A stretch of 64,000 bases of DNA from Bradyrhizobium diazoefficiens (GTDB lineage Bacteria > Pseudomonadota > Alphaproteobacteria > Rhizobiales > Xanthobacteraceae): contig NZ_JAFCKW010000006.1 in NCBI RefSeq assembly GCF_018129965.1, positions 186,001 through 250,000 of the forward strand. The letters run 5' to 3'. The notes under the pieces were generated by a model. It searched no databases, was not told the origin of the DNA, and saw only the letters and a list, made by a program, of their open reading frames with translations. Made by a program: the position numbers and the translations under genes. Below, in pieces: positions 1-9,071 of this stretch. Each line of letters starts with the position of its first letter. Within the stretch, counting starts at the first letter, position 1.

Positions 1-127
1 GAAGCGCGTGGTGTATGAGCCTGTCAGGCTCAACCAGGAATTCCGCAAGTTCGACTTTTTGTCGCCGTGGGAGGGAGCCGACTATCCGGTCCTTCCGGGT
101 GATGAAAAAGCAGGGCCGAAGGTCTGA
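1..127 (+). CDS. nuoC: NADH-quinone oxidoreductase subunit C, 3' end only
   Basis: Only the last 41 codons are in the window; codons are in phase from base 2 and the TGA is at 125-127. The readable tail contains [13 protein letters not shown], which matches the conserved C-terminus of the 30 kDa (NuoC) subunit of the complex I peripheral arm. NuoC contacts NuoD and helps shape the quinone-binding region at the arm/membrane junction (family knowledge). The nuoD start follows 2 bases after the stop, as expected of a tightly packed nuo operon. The gene continues upstream of the window. Identification rests on the short tail plus position. Confidence 0.9.
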   Translation, partial: KRVVYEPVRLNQEFRKFDFLSPWEGADYPVLPGDEKAGPKV

Positions 128-129
128 TC

Positions 130-1326
130 ATGAACGAGCAATCCGAACAGCTTCGCAACTTTACGATCAATTTCGGTCCGCAGCATCCGGCCGCGCATGG
201 CGTGCTGCGTCTGGTTCTGGAACTCGACGGCGAAGTCGTAGCGCGCGTCGATCCCCATATCGGCCTGCTTCACCGCGGTACCGAGAAGTTGATCGAGCAG
301 AAGACCTATCTGCAGGCGATCCCGTATTTCGACCGGCTCGATTACGTCGCGCCGATGAACCAGGAGCACGCCTTCTGCCTCGCCGCCGAGAAGCTGCTCG
401 GCATCGAGGTGCCGCGCCGCGGCCAGCTGATCCGCGTGCTCTATTGCGAGATCGGCCGTATCCTCTCGCATCTGCTCAACGTCACCACGCAGGCGATGGA
501 CGTCGGCGCGCTGACCCCTCCGCTGTGGGGCTTCGAAGAGCGCGAGAAGCTGATGGTGTTCTACGAGCGCGCCTCTGGCAGCCGCATGCATGCAGCCTTC
601 TTCCGCGTCGGCGGCGTGCATCAGGACCTGCCGCAGAAGCTGGTCGACGACATCGAAGCCTGGTGCGATCCGTTCCTCAAGGTGGTCGACGACCTCGACC
701 GCCTGCTCACCGCCAACCGCATCTTCAAGCAGCGCAACGTCGACATCGGCGTGGTCCCGCTGAAGGAGGCCTGGGCGTGGGGTTTCTCGGGCGTGATGGT
801 GCGCGGTTCGGGTGCAGCCTGGGACCTGCGCAAGTCGCAGCCCTATGAGTGCTATGCCGAACTGGATTTCGACATTCCAATCGGCAAGAACGGCGATTGC
901 TACGATCGCTATCTGATCCGCATGGAAGAGATGCGCCAATCCGTGCGCATCATGAAGCAGTGCATCCAGAAGCTGAATGCACCTGACGGCAAGGGCCCCG
1001 TCGTCGTCGCCGACAACAAGGTCGCACCGCCGCGCCGCGGCGACATGAAGCGCTCGATGGAAGCGCTGATCCACCACTTCAAGCTCTACACCGAAGGCGT
1101 CCATGTGCCGGCCGGCGAAGTCTACGCCGCGGTCGAGGCGCCCAAGGGCGAGTTCGGCGTCTATCTCGTCGCCGACGGCACGAACAAGCCCTACAAGTGC
1201 AAGATCCGCGCGCCAGGCTTTGCCCATCTGCAGGCAATGGACCACATCTGCCGCGGTCATCTGCTCGCCGACGTCTCGGCGATCCTCGGCTCGCTCGACA
1301 TCGTGTTCGGAGAGGTCGATCGGTGA
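130..1326 (+). CDS. nuoD: NADH-quinone oxidoreductase subunit D (49 kDa)
   Basis: A 398-residue protein of normal family length. It carries the 49 kDa / [NiFe]-hydrogenase large-subunit signatures: [14 protein letters not shown] near residue 15, [15 protein letters not shown] near residue 50, and the C-terminal [10 protein letters not shown]. NuoD lines the quinone pocket together with NuoB and NuoH at the base of the peripheral arm of complex I. The ATG is 2 bases after the nuoC stop. The stop TGA overlaps the ATG of the next gene (TGATG), so the following methyltransferase is translationally coupled to nuoD. Confidence 0.98.
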   Translation: MNEQSEQLRNFTINFGPQHPAAHGVLRLVLELDGEVVARVDPHIGLLHRGTEKLIEQKTYLQAIPYFDRLDYVAPMNQEHAFCLAAEKLLGIEVPRRGQLIRVLYCEIGRILSHLLNVTTQAMDVGALTPPLWGFEEREKLMVFYERASGSRMHAAFFRVGGVHQDLPQKLVDDIEAWCDPFLKVVDDLDRLLTANRIFKQRNVDIGVVPLKEAWAWGFSGVMVRGSGAAWDLRKSQPYECYAELDFDIPIGKNGDCYDRYLIRMEEMRQSVRIMKQCIQKLNAPDGKGPVVVADNKVAPPRRGDMKRSMEALIHHFKLYTEGVHVPAGEVYAAVEAPKGEFGVYLVADGTNKPYKCKIRAPGFAHLQAMDHICRGHLLADVSAILGSLDIVFGEVDR

Positions 1327-2288
1327 TGGCGCAGGCGCCCATCCAGTTTGACCGCGCCTCGGGGACCCTGGAAGGGGCCGGCCCGTGGGAGCGGACGGCT
1401 GCCTTGGCGCTGGCGACGGGGGCGAAGATCTCGTCGCATTTCTCGCACATGGGCTACATCGCCTGTGCCAATCTGCTGCGCAAGACGCTGCCCGAGCGCA
1501 ACATCGCGATCAGACTCAATCCCGACGCCGTGTTCGAATTTCCCTACGGGGACGGCTACTGGAGCAAGCTGCTCGACCGCACCTATCATTACGAACACGA
1601 ACTGCAATTGCTGTTCGCCGACTCGATCGACGTCGACTACACGCTGCTCGATTGCGGCGCCAACTACGGCTACTGGTCGGTGCTGGTCTCGAGCAGGCCT
1701 TTCGGCGCGCACAAGGCGATCGCGATCGAGCCGTCGGGGCAGAACTATCCGAAGCTTGCCAATAACGCCCGCGTGAACGCTGGCCGCTTCGAAACCATGA
1801 AATGCGCGATCGGGGCGGCCCGCGGTACCGCGCGGCTGTCGGGCACAAAGCACGAGGCCTTCAGCATCGCCGGCGACGTAGCCGCGGGCGGAGAAGAAGT
1901 GCCGGTTCTCGCGCTCGACAATCTGATCGACGACGGCAAGGTCGCAGCCACCGGCAAGTATCTGATCAAGCTCGACGTCGAAGGCGTCGAGATCGAGGCG
2001 ATCAAGGGCGGTGCCCGTTTGCTGCAGACTGACAGCGTCATCATGTGCGAGGAGCACGGCAGCGACCGCTCTCATGCGGTGTCGCGCTACATCCTCGAAC
2101 AGACCCCGCTGAAGCTGATCGTGTTCGATCCGCGCAGCAACCGGATGGAGACCGTGACCGAGTTGTCGATCCTCGATCGCATCAAGGTCTCGACCCACGT
2201 TGGCTACAACGTTTTCGGCACCGCTAGCGCATTCTGGCAGGACAGGATCAATGCCCTGAATGCGAAAACCGCGCGCCGCATGCAGTGA
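1326..2288 (+). CDS. FkbM-family SAM-dependent methyltransferase embedded in the nuo operon
   Basis: The protein is 320 residues from the ATG that overlaps the nuoD stop. A class I SAM-binding motif is visible at about residues 105-112 (YTLLDCGAN), with the acidic ribose-binding residue at E135 in AIAIEPS, followed by the FkbM-type LIKLDVEGVEIEAIKGG near residues 220-236. FkbM-family enzymes methylate sugar or polyketide hydroxyls, and many are of unknown substrate. No signal peptide or membrane helix is evident. It sits between nuoD and nuoE with an 11-base gap to nuoE, so it should be co-transcribed with complex I. It is not a complex I subunit in the canonical 14-gene set. Whether it modifies a complex I subunit, quinone or surface glycan cannot be read from sequence. 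Confidence 0.85.
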   Translation: MAQAPIQFDRASGTLEGAGPWERTAALALATGAKISSHFSHMGYIACANLLRKTLPERNIAIRLNPDAVFEFPYGDGYWSKLLDRTYHYEHELQLLFADSIDVDYTLLDCGANYGYWSVLVSSRPFGAHKAIAIEPSGQNYPKLANNARVNAGRFETMKCAIGAARGTARLSGTKHEAFSIAGDVAAGGEEVPVLALDNLIDDGKVAATGKYLIKLDVEGVEIEAIKGGARLLQTDSVIMCEEHGSDRSHAVSRYILEQTPLKLIVFDPRSNRMETVTELSILDRIKVSTHVGYNVFGTASAFWQDRINALNAKTARRMQ

Positions 2289-2299
2289 GAGATTGAGAG

Positions 2300-2911
2300 A
2301 TGTCCGTCCGCCGATTAGCACCGAAGGAAGTCCAGCCCGCGAGCTTCGCGTTCACGGACGAGAACCTCGCATTTGCCAAGCAGCAGATCGCGAAATATCC
2401 GGCCGGCCGCCAGGCCTCCGCGGTGATCGCCATCCTCTGGCGGGCGCAGGAGCAGCATGACGGCTGGGTGTCGGAAGCCGCGATCCGCGTCATCGCCGAC
2501 ATGCTCGACATGCCCTATATCCGCGTGCTCGAGGTCGCGACCTTCTACACCATGTTCCAGCTTGCTCCCGTCGGCAAGAAGGCCCACGTCCAGGTCTGCG
2601 GCACGACGCCGTGCCGCCTGCGCGGCGCCGAGGATCTGATCCACGTCTGCGAGAGCCGGATCCATCACAATCCCTTCCATCTCTCCAAGGACGGCAATTT
2701 CAGCTGGGAAGAGGTGGAGTGTCTCGGCTCCTGCGTGAACGCGCCGATGGTGATGATCGGCAAGGACACTTATGAGGACCTGACCAAGGAGAGCTTCGGC
2801 AAGGTTCTCGACGGCTTCGCCTCCGGCAATCCGCCCAAGCCCGGCCCGCAGAACGGCCGCCAGTTCTCCGCACCGTTGGGCGGACCGACCACGCTGAAGG
2901 AGAGCACCTGA
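2300..2911 (+). CDS. nuoE: NADH-quinone oxidoreductase subunit E (24 kDa)
   Basis: A 203-residue thioredoxin-like ferredoxin subunit of the NADH dehydrogenase module. The four ligands of the [2Fe-2S] cluster N1a are visible as C100 and C105 (CGTTPC) and C141 and C145 (ECLGSC). The C-terminal 30 residues are Pro/Gly-rich ([13 protein letters not shown]), a tail common in alphaproteobacterial NuoE. NuoE pairs with NuoF; N1a is the off-pathway cluster near FMN. The TGA overlaps the ATG of the next small gene. Confidence 0.97.
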   Translation: MSVRRLAPKEVQPASFAFTDENLAFAKQQIAKYPAGRQASAVIAILWRAQEQHDGWVSEAAIRVIADMLDMPYIRVLEVATFYTMFQLAPVGKKAHVQVCGTTPCRLRGAEDLIHVCESRIHHNPFHLSKDGNFSWEEVECLGSCVNAPMVMIGKDTYEDLTKESFGKVLDGFASGNPPKPGPQNGRQFSAPLGGPTTLKEST

Positions 2912-3111
2912 TGGGCGATCTCCTCGCCATCGGAGGGAACGAAGCCGTGAAGAAATGGGGCTTCGTCGCCATGCACGCCGCGATCGCGGCCGCTTTCATG
3001 TTCCTGCTGCAGCGCTTCTTCCTGAACGCGACGCAGGAAACCAGTCTGCTCTGGGCGCTGATTTTCGCCGTCTGCGCCGCCGGACTTGCCTACAAGCAGT
3101 CCATTCGTTGA
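2911..3111 (+). CDS. small two-helix membrane protein in nuo operon (unknown function)
   Basis: This 66-residue protein starts at the ATG overlapping the nuoE stop and ends 15 bases before nuoF. Two hydrophobic segments are visible, about residues 18-36 and 45-61, separated by a short polar loop, with a basic C-terminus (YKQSIR), consistent with a small inner-membrane protein. It is not one of the 14 conserved complex I subunits. Its placement between the soluble NuoE and NuoF genes suggests an accessory or assembly role, but this is inference. The coding call is supported by the overlap, by in-frame GC-rich third positions like the neighbours, and by the coherent hydrophobic pattern. Confidence 0.8.
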   Translation: MGDLLAIGGNEAVKKWGFVAMHAAIAAAFMFLLQRFFLNATQETSLLWALIFAVCAAGLAYKQSIR

Positions 3112-3126
3112 TCGGAAAGCACTGAT

Positions 3127-4452
3127 ATGCTCGAGGACAAGGATCGCATCTTCAAGAACCTCTACGGCCTCCACGATTGGGGGCTCGAGGGCGCGCGGCG
3201 TCGCGGCGCCTGGGATGGTACGAAGAACATCATCGACAAGGGCCGCGACTGGATCATCAACGAGATGAAAGCGTCCGGCCTGCGCGGCCGTGGCGGCGCC
3301 GGTTTCCCGACCGGCCTGAAATGGTCCTTCATGCCGAAGGAATCCACCGACGGTCGGCCCAGCTATCTCGTCGTCAACGCCGACGAATCCGAGCCCGGCA
3401 CCTGCAAGGATCGCGAGATCATGCGGCACGATCCGCATCTCTTGATCGAGGGCTGCCTGATCGCAAGCTGCGCGATGAACGCGCATGCCTGCTACATCTA
3501 TGTCCGCGGCGAGTTCATCCGCGAGCGCGAGCATCTCCAGGCCGCGATCGACCAGGCCTATGAGGCCAAGCTGGTCGGCAAGGACAACGTCAACGGCTGG
3601 CCGTTCGACATCTACGTCGCGCACGGCGCCGGCGCCTATATCTGCGGCGAGGAAACCGCGCTGCTCGAAAGCCTCGAAGGCAAGAAGGGCCAGCCGCGCC
3701 TGAAGCCGCCGTTCCCGGCCAATGTCGGCCTGTACGGCTGCCCGACCACCGTCAACAACGTCGAGTCCATCGCGGTTGCGCCGGACATTCTCCGTCGTGG
3801 CGCGTCCTGGTTCGCCGGCATCGGCCGTCCGAACAATGTCGGCACAAAACTGTTCTGCATCTCCGGCCATGTCGAGCGGCCCTGCAACGTCGAAGAGGCC
3901 ATGGGCATTCCGTTCCGTGAGCTGATCGACAAGCATTGCGGCGGCATCCGCGGCGGCTGGGACAATCTCAAGGCCGTGATTCCCGGCGGTTCGTCGGTGC
4001 GCATGGTGCCGGCCGAGCAGATCATCGATACGCCGATGGACTTCGACTCCTTGAGCAAGCTGCGCTCGGGCCTCGGCACCGCGGCGGTGATCGTGATGGA
4101 CAAGTCCACCGATCTGATCCGCGCCATCGCCCGCATCTCCTATTTCTACAAGCACGAGAGCTGCGGCCAGTGCACGCCGTGCCGCGAAGGCACCGGCTGG
4201 ATGTGGCGCGTCCTGACCCGCATGGCCGATGGCCGCGCCCACAAGCGCGAGATCGACATGCTGCTGGAAGTCACCAAGCAGGTCGAAGGCCACACCATCT
4301 GCGCGCTCGGCGACGCAGCTGCCTGGCCGATTCAGGGCCTGATCGCGCATTTCCGTCACGAGATCGAAGCGCGCATCGACCAGTATTCGCACAAGGCCGA
4401 CATTGACGATATCGGCGTCCGCGATCCCGTGAACATGGTCGCGGCGGAGTAG
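3127..4452 (+). CDS. nuoF: NADH-quinone oxidoreductase subunit F (51 kDa, FMN/NADH-binding)
   Basis: A 441-residue subunit that oxidises NADH at FMN and passes electrons to cluster N3. The glycine-rich nucleotide site [16 protein letters not shown] lies at about residues 51-66 and the second site [19 protein letters not shown] near residues 170-190. N3 cluster ligands are C346, C349 and C352 in [11 protein letters not shown], plus the cysteine of HTICALGDA near residue 392. Length is typical. It is followed after 5 bases by nuoG. All catalytic signatures are intact. Confidence 0.98.
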   Translation: MLEDKDRIFKNLYGLHDWGLEGARRRGAWDGTKNIIDKGRDWIINEMKASGLRGRGGAGFPTGLKWSFMPKESTDGRPSYLVVNADESEPGTCKDREIMRHDPHLLIEGCLIASCAMNAHACYIYVRGEFIREREHLQAAIDQAYEAKLVGKDNVNGWPFDIYVAHGAGAYICGEETALLESLEGKKGQPRLKPPFPANVGLYGCPTTVNNVESIAVAPDILRRGASWFAGIGRPNNVGTKLFCISGHVERPCNVEEAMGIPFRELIDKHCGGIRGGWDNLKAVIPGGSSVRMVPAEQIIDTPMDFDSLSKLRSGLGTAAVIVMDKSTDLIRAIARISYFYKHESCGQCTPCREGTGWMWRVLTRMADGRAHKREIDMLLEVTKQVEGHTICALGDAAAWPIQGLIAHFRHEIEARIDQYSHKADIDDIGVRDPVNMVAAE

Positions 4453-4457
4453 GAAGC

Positions 4458-6533
4458 ATGACCAAGCTCATCATCGACGGCAAAGAGATCGATGTCCCCG
4501 CCGAGTACACGCTGCTGCAGGCGTGCGAAGCGGCCGGCGCCGAGATTCCGCGCTTCTGCTACCACGAGCGGCTGTCGATCGCCGGCAATTGCCGGATGTG
4601 CCTCGTTGAAGTGAAGGGCGGCCCCAAGCCGGTCGCAAGCTGCGCCTGGGGCGTGCGCGACTGCCGTCCTGGCCCGAAGGGCGAGCCGCCGGAAATCTCC
4701 ACCCGTTCGCCGATGGTGAAGAAGGCACGCGAAGGCGTGATGGAATTCCTTCTCATCAACCATCCGCTGGACTGCCCGATCTGTGACCAGGGCGGCGAGT
4801 GCGATCTGCAGGACCAGGCGATGGGCTATGGTGTCGACACCAGCCGCTTCGCCGAGAACAAGCGCGCGGTCGAGGACAAGTACCTCGGCGCGCTGGTCAA
4901 GACCTCGATGAACCGCTGCATCCAGTGCACGCGCTGCGTCCGTTTCTCGGCGGAAGTCGCCGGCGCCCCTGAGATGGGCGCCACCGGCCGCGGCGAGGAC
5001 ATGGAGATCACGACCTATCTCCAGCATGCGTTGACGTCCGAATTGCAGGGCAACCTCGTCGACATCTGCCCGGTCGGCGCACTGACCTCGAAGCCCTATG
5101 CCTTCGCGGCACGCCCGTGGGAGCTCGGCAAGACCCAGTCGATCGACGTCATGGACGGTGTGGGATCGGCAATCCGCGTCGATACCCGCGGCCGCGAGGT
5201 GATGCGCGTGCTGCCGCGCATCAACGAGGCCGTGAACGAGGAGTGGATCTCGGACAAGACCCGCCACATCATCGACGGCCTGCGCACCCAGCGCCTCGAC
5301 CGGCCCTATATCCGCGAGGCCGGCAAGCTTCGCGCTGCGAGTTGGCCCGAGGCCTTTGCCGCGATCGCCGCGAAAGCGGCACGCACCGACGGCAAGCGCA
5401 TCGGCGCGATCGCCGGCGACCTCGCCGGGGTCGAGGAAATGTTCGCGCTGAAGGACCTGCTGTCCAGGTACGGTTCAAGCAATCTGGCGGTGCAGGGCGG
5501 CGACGCCTTCGATCCCGCGCTCGGCCGCGGCTCCTACATCTTCAATCCGACGCTGGCCGGCGTCGAGCAGGCCGATGCGCTGCTCATCGTCGGCGCCAAT
5601 CCGCGCAAGGAGGCGGCCGTGTTCAACGCCCGCATCCGCAAGCGCTGGCGCGCCGGTGGCTTCAAGGTCGGCGTAATCGGCGCCAAGGTCGATCTGACCT
5701 ATGACTACGATCATCTCGGCGCGGGCACCGACACGCTCGGCGAACTTTCGTCCGGCAAGCACTCTTTCATGGACGTGCTGAAGGGCGCCAAGAATCCGAT
5801 CATCCTGGTCGGCGCGGGCGCCACCTCCCGTCACGATGGCGCCGCCATTCTCGCCGCTGCCGCCAAGCTCGCGCTCGATATCGGCGCGGTGAAGGACGGC
5901 TGGAACGGCTTTGGCGTGTTGCACGAGACCGCCTCGCGGGTCGGTGCGCTCGATATCGGGTTCGCCGCCGGCGCTGGTGGCCTGAACGCGGCGCAGATGA
6001 CGACCTTCGGAACGCTGGACCTCCTGTTCCTGCTCGGCGCCGACGAGATCAAGGCGCCGGACGGCACCTTCGTCGTCTATATCGGCACCCATGGTGACCG
6101 CGGCGCGCATCGCGCCGACGTGATCCTGCCGGCGGCCGCCTACACCGAGAAGTCCGCGATCTACGTCAACACCGAAGGCCGTGTGCAGATGACCGGACGG
6201 GCCGCATTCCCGCCGGGCGAAGCCCGCGAGGACTGGGCGATCGTCCGCGCATTGTCCGAGGCGCTCGGCAAGAAGCTCGGCTATGACTCGTTGTCGGCGC
6301 TGCGACAGGCGATCTTCAAGGCCGTGCCGCATTTGATCCGTCTCGACCAGATCGAGGCCGGCTCCGCCGACCAGATCAGGACGCTGGCAGGGAAGGGCGG
6401 CTCGCCCGAGAAGGCGCCGTTCAAGCCAGTGATCGAGGACTTCTATTTGACCAACCCCATCGCGCGTGCGTCCGCCGTGATGGCGGAATGTTCGCGGCTT
6501 GCCTCCGGGCAGATGCTGACCGCAGCGGAGTGA
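4458..6533 (+). CDS. nuoG: NADH-quinone oxidoreductase subunit G (75 kDa)
   Basis: A 691-residue iron-sulfur subunit that carries electrons from NuoE/F toward NuoI. The N-terminal ferredoxin domain shows [2Fe-2S] ligands C34, C45, C48 and C62. Next come the N4/N5-type motifs, LINHPLDCPICDQGGECDLQ and MNRCIQCTRCVRF with the later DICPVGALT. The remainder is a molybdopterin-oxidoreductase-like fold that has lost catalysis in complex I. The length (about 690) matches the alphaproteobacterial and mitochondrial type rather than the longer E. coli type. nuoH starts 6 bases downstream. Confidence 0.98.
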   Translation: MTKLIIDGKEIDVPAEYTLLQACEAAGAEIPRFCYHERLSIAGNCRMCLVEVKGGPKPVASCAWGVRDCRPGPKGEPPEISTRSPMVKKAREGVMEFLLINHPLDCPICDQGGECDLQDQAMGYGVDTSRFAENKRAVEDKYLGALVKTSMNRCIQCTRCVRFSAEVAGAPEMGATGRGEDMEITTYLQHALTSELQGNLVDICPVGALTSKPYAFAARPWELGKTQSIDVMDGVGSAIRVDTRGREVMRVLPRINEAVNEEWISDKTRHIIDGLRTQRLDRPYIREAGKLRAASWPEAFAAIAAKAARTDGKRIGAIAGDLAGVEEMFALKDLLSRYGSSNLAVQGGDAFDPALGRGSYIFNPTLAGVEQADALLIVGANPRKEAAVFNARIRKRWRAGGFKVGVIGAKVDLTYDYDHLGAGTDTLGELSSGKHSFMDVLKGAKNPIILVGAGATSRHDGAAILAAAAKLALDIGAVKDGWNGFGVLHETASRVGALDIGFAAGAGGLNAAQMTTFGTLDLLFLLGADEIKAPDGTFVVYIGTHGDRGAHRADVILPAAAYTEKSAIYVNTEGRVQMTGRAAFPPGEAREDWAIVRALSEALGKKLGYDSLSALRQAIFKAVPHLIRLDQIEAGSADQIRTLAGKGGSPEKAPFKPVIEDFYLTNPIARASAVMAECSRLASGQMLTAAE

Positions 6534-6539
6534 GCTAGA

Positions 6540-7607
6540 ATGGAATTCTTCGCAAGCGCATTCTGGACCGGGTTTCTCTGGCCGCTGATCATCATGATCG
6601 CGGAGAGCGTCCTGGTGCTCGTCGTCCTGCTGATCGCCATCGCCTACATTCTGCTCGCCGACCGCAAGATCTGGGCGGCGGTGCAGATCCGCCGCGGCCC
6701 GAACGTGGTCGGCCCCTGGGGCCTGCTGCAATCCTTCGCCGACCTTCTGAAGTTCGTGCTCAAGGAGCCGATCATCCCGGCCGGCGCCAACAAGGGCGTG
6801 TTCCTGCTGGCACCGCTGGTCTCGTGCGTGCTCGCGCTCGCCGCCTGGGCGGTGATCCCGACCAATCTTGGCTGGGTGATCTCCGACATCAATGTCGGCA
6901 TCCTCTTCATCTTCGCGATCTCGTCGCTGTCGATCTACGGCATCATCATGGCCGGCTGGTCGTCGAACTCGAAATATCCGTTCCTGGCCGCGCTCCGCTC
7001 GGCGGCGCAGATGGTCTCGTATGAAGTCTCGATCGGCTTCGTCATCATCACCGTGCTGCTCTGCGCCGGCACGCTGAACCTGTCGGCCGTGGTCGAGGCC
7101 CAGCATGCGCGCGGCCTTGCCAGCCTGATCGGGCTGCCGCAGCTGACCATCCTGAACTGGTACGTCTGGCCGCTGTTCCCGATGTTCGTGATCTTCTACG
7201 TCTCGGCGCTGGCGGAAACCAACCGTCCGCCCTTCGACCTCGTCGAAGCGGAATCCGAGCTCGTCGCCGGCTTCATGGTCGAATACGGCTCGACGCCGTA
7301 CCTGCTGTTCATGCTCGGCGAGTACGTCGCGATCGTCACGATGTGCGCGATGGCCACGATCCTGTTCCTCGGGGGCTGGCTGCCGCCGGTGGACCTGCCG
7401 CCGTTCAACTGGGTGCCGGGGATCATCTGGTTCTCGCTCAAAGTCTTCTTCATGTTCTTCCTGTTCGCGATGGCAAAGGCGATCGTGCCGCGCTACCGCT
7501 ACGATCAACTGATGCGCCTCGGCTGGAAGGTGTTCCTGCCGCTGTCGCTGGCGATGGTGATCGTGGTGGCCGGCGTGCTGCATTTCGCCGACATCGCGCC
7601 GAAGTGA
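6540..7607 (+). CDS. nuoH: NADH-quinone oxidoreductase subunit H (ND1)
   Basis: A 355-residue integral membrane subunit with about eight predicted helices. It contains the conserved cytoplasmic loop ETNRPPFDL followed by the acidic [10 protein letters not shown], the ND1 signature that links the quinone cavity to the proton path, and [11 protein letters not shown] near residues 50-60. NuoH anchors the peripheral arm (NuoB/D/I) to the membrane arm. nuoI starts 8 bases after its stop. Confidence 0.98.
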   Translation: MEFFASAFWTGFLWPLIIMIAESVLVLVVLLIAIAYILLADRKIWAAVQIRRGPNVVGPWGLLQSFADLLKFVLKEPIIPAGANKGVFLLAPLVSCVLALAAWAVIPTNLGWVISDINVGILFIFAISSLSIYGIIMAGWSSNSKYPFLAALRSAAQMVSYEVSIGFVIITVLLCAGTLNLSAVVEAQHARGLASLIGLPQLTILNWYVWPLFPMFVIFYVSALAETNRPPFDLVEAESELVAGFMVEYGSTPYLLFMLGEYVAIVTMCAMATILFLGGWLPPVDLPPFNWVPGIIWFSLKVFFMFFLFAMAKAIVPRYRYDQLMRLGWKVFLPLSLAMVIVVAGVLHFADIAPK

Positions 7608-7615
7608 GGGCCGTC

Positions 7616-8110
7616 ATGGGTATCAACATCAACGCCACCGCGCGCTCGCTTCTGCTGTCGGAATTCGTTTCGGCGTTCTTCCTCGCCATGCGCTATTTCT
7701 TCCAGCCGAAGCCGACGCTGAACTATCCGTTTGAGAAGGGCCCGATCTCGCCGCGCTTCCGCGGCGAGCATGCGCTGCGCCGCTATCCGAACGGCGAGGA
7801 ACGCTGCATCGCCTGCAAGCTGTGCGAAGCCGTGTGCCCGGCGCAGGCGATCACCATCGAGGCCGGCCCGCGCCGCAACGACGGCACGCGCCGCACGGTG
7901 CGCTACGACATCGACATGGTGAAGTGCATCTATTGCGGCCTCTGCCAGGAGGCCTGCCCGGTCGACGCCATCGTCGAAGGTCCGAACTTCGAGTTCGCGA
8001 CCGAGACCCGCGAGGAACTGTTCTATGACAAGGCCAAGCTGCTCGCCAATGGCGATCGCTGGGAACGCGAGATCGCAAAAGCGATCGAGCTCGACGCGCC
8101 GTACCGGTGA
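7616..8110 (+). CDS. nuoI: NADH-quinone oxidoreductase subunit I (two [4Fe-4S] ferredoxin)
   Basis: The 164-residue protein was placed at the ATG giving [17 protein letters not shown]; upstream in-frame extension runs antiparallel to sense inside nuoH and is not credible. Two CxxCxxCxxxCP motifs bind clusters N6a and N6b: C64/C67/C70/C74 and C104/C107/C110/C114. An amphipathic N-terminal helix tethers it to the membrane arm. Length agrees with other rhizobial NuoI. It delivers electrons to N2 in NuoB. Confidence 0.98.
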   Translation: MGININATARSLLLSEFVSAFFLAMRYFFQPKPTLNYPFEKGPISPRFRGEHALRRYPNGEERCIACKLCEAVCPAQAITIEAGPRRNDGTRRTVRYDIDMVKCIYCGLCQEACPVDAIVEGPNFEFATETREELFYDKAKLLANGDRWEREIAKAIELDAPYR

Positions 8111-8119
8111 GATGAGAGC

Positions 8120-8758
8120 ATGATCCTTCCCGCGCTGTTCTTCTATCTCTTCGCCGGCGTCTGCGTCGCCTCGGCGGTGATGGTGATTGTCTCGCGCAAT
8201 CCCGTGCACTCCGTGCTGTATCTGATCCTGGCCTTCGTCAACGCCTCTGGCCTGTTCGTGCTGATGGGCGCCGAATTCCTGGCGATGATCCTGATCGTCG
8301 TCTATGTCGGCGCGGTCGCGGTGCTGTTCCTGTTCGTGATCATGATGCTCGACGTCGACTTCATCGAGCTGCGCGAGGGCTTCATCCAGTACCTGCCGGT
8401 TGGTCTGGTGATCGGCGGCATCTTCCTGTTCGAGCTGCTGCTCACCGTCGGCGTTTGGGTCATCAACCCCGGCGTCGCCAAGACCATCACGGCGCCGATC
8501 CCGACCAATGTCAGCAACACCGAGGCGCTCGGCCTCGTGCTCTATACGAAGTACATCCACTACTTCCAGCTTTCGGGCATGGTGCTGCTGGTCGCCATGA
8601 TCGGCGCGATCGTGCTGACGCTGCGCCACAAGGCGAGCGTGAAGCGCCAGGACATCAACGTTCAGAACGCGCGCACGCCGGACATGGCGATGGCGATGCG
8701 CAAGGTGGCGCCGGGGCAGGGGCTCCAGGACTCGGACGCGGCGGAGTGGGTGAAATGA
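8120..8758 (+). CDS. nuoJ: NADH-quinone oxidoreductase subunit J (ND6)
   Basis: This 212-residue membrane subunit has five hydrophobic helices: the first within residues 1-22, then [16 protein letters not shown], the conserved helix [20 protein letters not shown] (pi-bulge helix 3 of ND6), and two more. The hydrophilic C-terminus of about 45 residues contains [16 protein letters not shown]. It contributes to the E-channel of proton translocation. Its stop overlaps the nuoK start by 4 bases (ATGA), indicating translational coupling. Confidence 0.97.
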   Translation: MILPALFFYLFAGVCVASAVMVIVSRNPVHSVLYLILAFVNASGLFVLMGAEFLAMILIVVYVGAVAVLFLFVIMMLDVDFIELREGFIQYLPVGLVIGGIFLFELLLTVGVWVINPGVAKTITAPIPTNVSNTEALGLVLYTKYIHYFQLSGMVLLVAMIGAIVLTLRHKASVKRQDINVQNARTPDMAMAMRKVAPGQGLQDSDAAEWVK

Positions 8759-9063
8759 CGATCGGGCTCGGACACTACCTTGCGGTCGCCGCGATCCTGT
8801 TCACGCTCGGGATCCTCGGCATCTTCCTGAACCGCAAGAACATCATCGTCATCCTGATGTCGATCGAGCTGATCCTGCTCGCGGTCAACATCAACCTCGT
8901 CGCGTTCTCGACCTTCCTCGGCGACATCGTCGGCCAGGTCTTTGCGCTGCTGGTCCTGACCGTTGCCGCCGCTGAAGCGGCGATCGGTCTCGCCATCCTG
9001 GTGGTCTATTTCCGCAACCGCGGCTCGATCGCGGTTGAGGACGTCAATCTGATGAAGGGCTGA
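8755..9063 (+). CDS. nuoK: NADH-quinone oxidoreductase subunit K (ND4L)
   Basis: A 102-residue three-helix subunit beginning [11 protein letters not shown] at the ATG overlapping the nuoJ stop. The two conserved membrane glutamates of NuoK are visible: one in [11 protein letters not shown] (helix 2) and one in [12 protein letters not shown] (helix 3). Length is exactly typical. Together with NuoJ and NuoA it forms the linking section between the quinone module and the antiporter-like subunits. nuoL starts 8 bases on. Confidence 0.98.
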   Translation: MTIGLGHYLAVAAILFTLGILGIFLNRKNIIVILMSIELILLAVNINLVAFSTFLGDIVGQVFALLVLTVAAAEAAIGLAILVVYFRNRGSIAVEDVNLMKG

Positions 9064-9071
9064 GCGCAGTC

